A stretch of DNA of 64,000 nt, from the NCBI GenBank assembly GCA_036763105.1, contig JBAIYS010000013.1, positions 38,735-102,734 of the forward strand. The letters are read 5' to 3'. The stretch is from Peptococcaceae bacterium 1198_IL3148 (GTDB lineage: Bacteria > Bacillota > Desulfotomaculia > Desulfotomaculales > Desulfohalotomaculaceae). The position numbers were made by a program, and so were the translations under genes. Numbering within the stretch: the first letter of the stretch is position 1; every line of letters begins with the position of its first letter. Below, in pieces: positions 59,234 to 64,000 of this stretch. The notes beneath the pieces are model-generated. The model was given only the letters and a program-made list of their open reading frames with translations. It ran no database searches and had not been told where the DNA came from.

Positions 59234-60187
59234 ATGAATATCGGATCGGTGAAACTGGTTAATAAAGTGGTATCTGCACCGATGGCTGGGGTTACTGATC
59301 GGGCCTTTCGGGTGTTGGCGCGGGAAATGGGCTGCGCACTGGTATGCACTGAAATGGTCAGTGACCAAGCGCTGTTATATCAAAATAAAAAAACACTACA
59401 TATGATTGATTTTACCAACGAACCGGGACCGCTCAGTGTGCAAATTTTTGGTTCCAATGCCCAGTATATGGCCGATGCAGCGGCGATAATTGCTGCCCAG
59501 GGTGCGGATATCATTGATATTAATATGGGTTGCCCCGCACCTAAAATAGTTAGAAACAATGAAGGCTGTGCATTAATGAAAAACCCAGACTTGGCGGAAG
59601 AAATAGTGAGGGCGGTTACCGCCAGAGTAAAGGTGCCGGTTACCGTTAAGATGCGTAAAGGTTGGGACGAAGATAATATTAATGCGGTGGAAATGGCCCA
59701 AAGGGTGGTGCAGGCGGGGGCGGCGGCAGTGACCATTCATGGCCGGACCAGAGGTCAATTTTATAGTGGTGAGGCCGACTGGGATGTTATTCGCCAAGTG
59801 AAGGACGCGGTCAGCGTTCCAGTGATTGGCAACGGTGATATCTGGAAACCCCAAGATGCGGTGCGGTTACTGGAGGAGACCGGGTGCGATGCGGTAATGA
59901 TCGGTCGTGGGGCGATGGGTAATCCTTGGCTTTTTAAACAAACAATCCATTATTTAGACACTGGGGAGCTGCTTCCGGAACCCACTGCCGAGGAGCGGAT
60001 AAAAACGGCTATTCGGCACTTGGAGATGATTGTGGCGGACAAAGGCGAATGTAAGGGCGTCGCGGAGATGAGAAAACATGCTGCTTGGTACACCAAAGGA
60101 TTTAGAGGGGCTGCCGGCTTACGCCAAAAAATTAATCAGGCTAAAACATTACCGGAATTAAAACAAGTGTTGTACTTGGCTGTCTAA
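59234..60187 (+). CDS. dusB: tRNA-dihydrouridine synthase
   Basis: 317 residues, an FMN TIM barrel. VSAPMAGVTDRAFRVLAREMG, DINMGCPAPKIVRNNEGCALM (with the catalytic Cys in GCP), VTVKMRKGWDE, ITIHGRTRGQFYSG-like TIHGRTRGQFYSG and IGRGAMGNPWLF. It reduces uridines in tRNA. Same position upstream of lysS as Bacillus dusB (yacF). Confidence 0.96.
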   Translation: MNIGSVKLVNKVVSAPMAGVTDRAFRVLAREMGCALVCTEMVSDQALLYQNKKTLHMIDFTNEPGPLSVQIFGSNAQYMADAAAIIAAQGADIIDINMGCPAPKIVRNNEGCALMKNPDLAEEIVRAVTARVKVPVTVKMRKGWDEDNINAVEMAQRVVQAGAAAVTIHGRTRGQFYSGEADWDVIRQVKDAVSVPVIGNGDIWKPQDAVRLLEETGCDAVMIGRGAMGNPWLFKQTIHYLDTGELLPEPTAEERIKTAIRHLEMIVADKGECKGVAEMRKHAAWYTKGFRGAAGLRQKINQAKTLPELKQVLYLAV

Positions 60188-60210
60188 GAGCGCATAGGCG
60201 CTCTTTTTTG
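60186..60210 (+). terminator. dusB terminator
   Basis: AAGAGCGC and GCGCTCTT with an ATAG loop, followed by T residues. Confidence 0.85.
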
Positions 60211-60253
60211 ATATAGAGGGTAGGATTAAATTGTGGTTGATGGCAAATTGGTA

Positions 60254-60300
60254 TACATATTATTATCTACTTCTGGGTAATATGTAATATCTGGTATAAT
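60254..60300 (+). promoter_or_regulatory. promoter and putative operator of the COG5322-like gene
   Basis: TGGTATAAT (60292-60300) is an extended -10; TTCTGG (60271-60276), 18 bases upstream of TATAAT, is a weak -35. Perfect 9-bp inverted arms TACATATTA (60254-60262) and TAATATGTA (60278-60286) straddle the -35, suggesting a regulator site. Confidence 0.5.
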
Positions 60301-60336
60301 GGAGTTAAGTGGGGGAATAAAATAGGGGGAGTATCA

Positions 60337-61410
60337 ATGGAAAAGTTTGCGTTCATCATTCATCCTTTAGATGTTTCGGACGTAGCACGCAAATTCAGCA
60401 TTACTAGGTATATGCCAAATAGCGTAGTGGAAAAAGCATTAAGATTTTTACCACCCTTTACTACATCACATATTACCGGAATTAAATCGATACAGAATAA
60501 GGAAGCCGAAGGTTGGTTTATTAGTTGTCCGTTAACTGCCCAGCAAATGATGACGCTGCCACAGGAATTGGTACTTGAGAGAATAATTCAGGCCGGTAAA
60601 GTGGCCGAAAAACTGGGGGCTGGCATTGTTGGCTTGGGGGCCTTCACTTCGGTGGTGGGTGATGCCGGTGTGACCATTGCCAACAACCTAAATATTGCTG
60701 TGACCACCGGTAACAGTTATACCGTGGCAACGGCCATAGAAGGTACTAAAAGGGCTGCCCAGTTGATGGGACATAAGTTGTCAAATAGTCATTTGGTGGT
60801 GGTGGGAGCCACCGGTTCCATTGGTCAAGTTTGTTCCTTAATCATGGCCAGGGAGGTTAAGAATTTAACCTTGGTGGGTCGCAACACTACCGCCCTTAAC
60901 AACTTAGCAGAAAAAATCCTCTATCAAACAGGATTAGCAGCTAAGGTAACTTCAAAAATAAAGAATGTTCTTCCCACAGCGGATATCATTATCACTGTCA
61001 CCAATTCGGTAGATACTATTATTAAGCCAGAGGACTTAAAAAGTGGTGCGGTGGTATGTGACGTTGCCAGGCCCAGGGATGTTTCTAAAAGAGTGGCAGA
61101 GCAACGGGAGGATGTTTTAGTAATAGAAGGCGGGGTTGTGGAAGTACCTGGCAACGTGAATTTTAACTTTAACTTCGGTTTCCCAACAGGAATGGCCTAT
61201 GCTTGCATGGCAGAAACAATGATGTTAGCTCTGGAAGGTCGATATGAGAACTACTCACTGGGTAGACAACTTACCGTTAAGCAGGTGGATCAGATTTCTA
61301 AAATCGCTGAAAAACACGGATTTGCATTGGCTGGGTTCCGTAGCTTTGAAAAGGCCATATCTAATGAGCAAATTAATGTGATTAGAAAAAAGGCTTTAAC
61401 AATCGCCTAA
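60337..61410 (+). CDS. COG5322-type dehydrogenase, acyl-ACP reductase-like
   Basis: 357 residues. The N-terminal domain has KFAFIIHPLDVSDVARKF and VVEKALRFLPPF. The middle has GLGAFTSVVGDAG and TTGNSYTVATAIEG. A Rossmann motif VVGATGSIGQVCSL lies at 155-168. The C-terminus has ACMAETMMLALEGRYENYSLGR with Cys290. This is the plan of the family that includes cyanobacterial long-chain acyl-ACP reductase, whose catalytic Cys lies in the equivalent AC-AE region. In Clostridia such genes are usually annotated only as predicted dehydrogenases. Substrate unknown. Own promoter with an inverted repeat. Confidence 0.75.
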   Translation: MEKFAFIIHPLDVSDVARKFSITRYMPNSVVEKALRFLPPFTTSHITGIKSIQNKEAEGWFISCPLTAQQMMTLPQELVLERIIQAGKVAEKLGAGIVGLGAFTSVVGDAGVTIANNLNIAVTTGNSYTVATAIEGTKRAAQLMGHKLSNSHLVVVGATGSIGQVCSLIMAREVKNLTLVGRNTTALNNLAEKILYQTGLAAKVTSKIKNVLPTADIIITVTNSVDTIIKPEDLKSGAVVCDVARPRDVSKRVAEQREDVLVIEGGVVEVPGNVNFNFNFGFPTGMAYACMAETMMLALEGRYENYSLGRQLTVKQVDQISKIAEKHGFALAGFRSFEKAISNEQINVIRKKALTIA

Positions 61411-61438
61411 TAACAAAAAAATACTTAAAGGGATGATC

Positions 61439-61468
61439 TTGACAAATATCCTGAACTGTATTTATAAT
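61439..61468 (+). promoter_or_regulatory. sigma-A promoter of greA
   Basis: TTGACA (61439-61444), 18 bases, TATAAT (61463-61468): both hexamers are perfect. The transcript would begin near 61475. Confidence 0.85.
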
Positions 61469-61492
61469 GTGTAAGACAATCAGGGAGGTTGT

Positions 61493-61523
61493 AAGCACTG
61501 CAAAGGTTGCCTTTGCAGTGCTT
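61493..61523 (+). terminator. 14-bp perfect hairpin in the greA leader
   Basis: Arms 61493-61506 and 61510-61523 (core AGCACTGCAAAGG with CCTTTGCAGTGCT) with a TTG loop. It lies about 20 bases into the transcript and 105 before the greA ATG. Only a TT follows, so it may be a regulatory or stabilising hairpin rather than a terminator. Confidence 0.6.
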
Positions 61524-61628
61524 TCGGCGTACTTATGGGGGTTTTTGCCGTCGGTGAATAATATTACGCAAAAAACATATATTGTTTTTTAAGGCAAATC
61601 CCAATACATAGATAGGAGAAGTGGGATA

Positions 61629-63641
<2,013 letters not shown>

Positions 63642-63674
63642 CTAAAGCATTTAAACAGTCTTTTTAATTTTATG

Positions 63675-63703
63675 TTGACAAGCATTTAACGCTATGTTAA
63701 CAT
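63675..63703 (+). promoter_or_regulatory. rRNA operon promoter P1
   Basis: TTGACA (63675-63680), 17 bases, TAACAT (63698-63703). Confidence 0.75.
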
Positions 63704-63757
63704 ATAAATCGTGGCTGGTTCGACAAATTGACCAAGCCTGTTGGCTCAAAAAACGAC

Positions 63758-63786
63758 TTGACATAAAAAATAAGTTGTGGTAACAT
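63758..63786 (+). promoter_or_regulatory. rRNA operon promoter P2
   Basis: TTGACA (63758-63763), 17 bases, TAACAT (63781-63786). Hexamers and spacing are identical to P1, 83 bp upstream, the tandem arrangement usual for rRNA operons. Confidence 0.8.
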
Positions 63787-64000
63787 TTTTGAGGTAACAA
63801 AAACAGATCCTTGAAAACTAAACAGTAAGAGATGGATGTTGTAGAGGCTCAATTCATTGAGCCTGGATAAAATACATTCATTATTGCATGCAAGTGTTTT
63901 TGTAGGGGCCGATTTATCGCGCCCACAAAAAGAAACATTTGCGCATAGTGAAAACGCATGTTTCAAAAAATAACACATGATAAATGAGCTAAAATCAGCT
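63787..64000 (+). ncRNA. rRNA operon leader (pre-16S), truncated by the window end
   Basis: GATCCTTGAAAACTAAACAG near 63807 is the conserved leader/spacer sequence preceding 16S rRNA in many Firmicutes. A GGCTCAA/TTGAGCC hairpin (63848-63865) follows. The 16S 5' end (GAGTTTGATC region) is not reached by position 64000. No coding sequence is seen here. Confidence 0.75.

Overview
The window looks like a chromosomal segment of a spore-forming, strictly anaerobic Gram-positive bacterium of the class Clostridia. The best guess is a Desulfotomaculum/Peptococcaceae-type organism. Three things support this: sporulation genes (spoVG, spoVT, yabP, yabQ, spoIIE, a SpoIID-like lipoprotein), a gene order matching the origin-proximal spoVG-glmU-prs-ctc-pth-mfd-spoVT-mazG-yabO-yabP-yabQ-divIC-spoIIE-tilS-ftsH-lysS backbone of Firmicutes, and Hdr/Flx electron-bifurcation genes typical of anaerobes. 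The taxon is inferred from gene content only. Almost everything is on the + strand; the exceptions are an L,D-transpeptidase and a PRC-barrel protein.

Layout. 1-3 kb: a small Cys-rich membrane protein, a coiled-coil protein followed closely by an intracellular-type subtilisin, an HMA-fold protein without its metal motif, and a YdcZ-type membrane protein. 3-12 kb: L,D-transpeptidase, ispE, a GntR regulator overlapping a nucleotidyltransferase, spoVG, glmU, prs, PRC-barrel protein, L25/Ctc, pth and a small PrsW-like protein. 12-30 kb: mfd, a foldase lipoprotein, spoVT, mazG, hup, rqcP, SpoIID-like, yabP, yabQ, an HTH protein, divIC, ppx, spoIIE, tilS, ftsH, ndk. Two non-coding spots stand out here: a pair of inverted extragenic repeats (20.1-20.6 kb) and a phased cluster of DnaA boxes (21.66 kb).

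30.7-44.8 kb is the most unusual part. A five-gene block (hdrA, mvhD, and three Flx-type iron-sulfur/flavin subunits) occurs twice as a direct repeat of about 6.29 kb with no difference found. The copies are separated by one HdrD/HdrBC-like gene. In both copies mvhD contains an in-frame UGA at residue 66, where the family has cysteine, followed at once by a SECIS-like hairpin. I therefore read it as a selenoprotein. The block has C-ending codon usage unlike its neighbours. Together these genes predict a NAD(P)H-linked, flavin-based electron-bifurcating heterodisulfide-reductase-type complex with a selenocysteine MvhD.

45-64 kb: folP and a folB-folK fusion; a small accessory patch (L7/L12-like membrane protein, CPCC zinc-ribbon protein, YcdB/YcdC-type protein, VOC protein); a pantothenate-NAD operon region (DUF2520 gene, panB, panC, panD, nadA, nadB, nadC) preceded by a candidate structured leader; a BirA regulon (birA and bioY, each with a BirA-type operator); coaX, dusB, a COG5322/acyl-ACP-reductase-like dehydrogenase, greA and lysS. 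The window ends in tandem promoters and the leader of an rRNA operon whose 16S gene lies beyond it.

Regulatory sequence fits the sporulation context: sigma-H-like promoters upstream of spoVG, hup and tilS, a sigma-G-like promoter for spoVT, and a 21-bp-spaced promoter for spoIIE. I found no tRNA gene, transposase, CRISPR array or prophage. All functional statements rest on reading the sequence and family knowledge; no database search was run.
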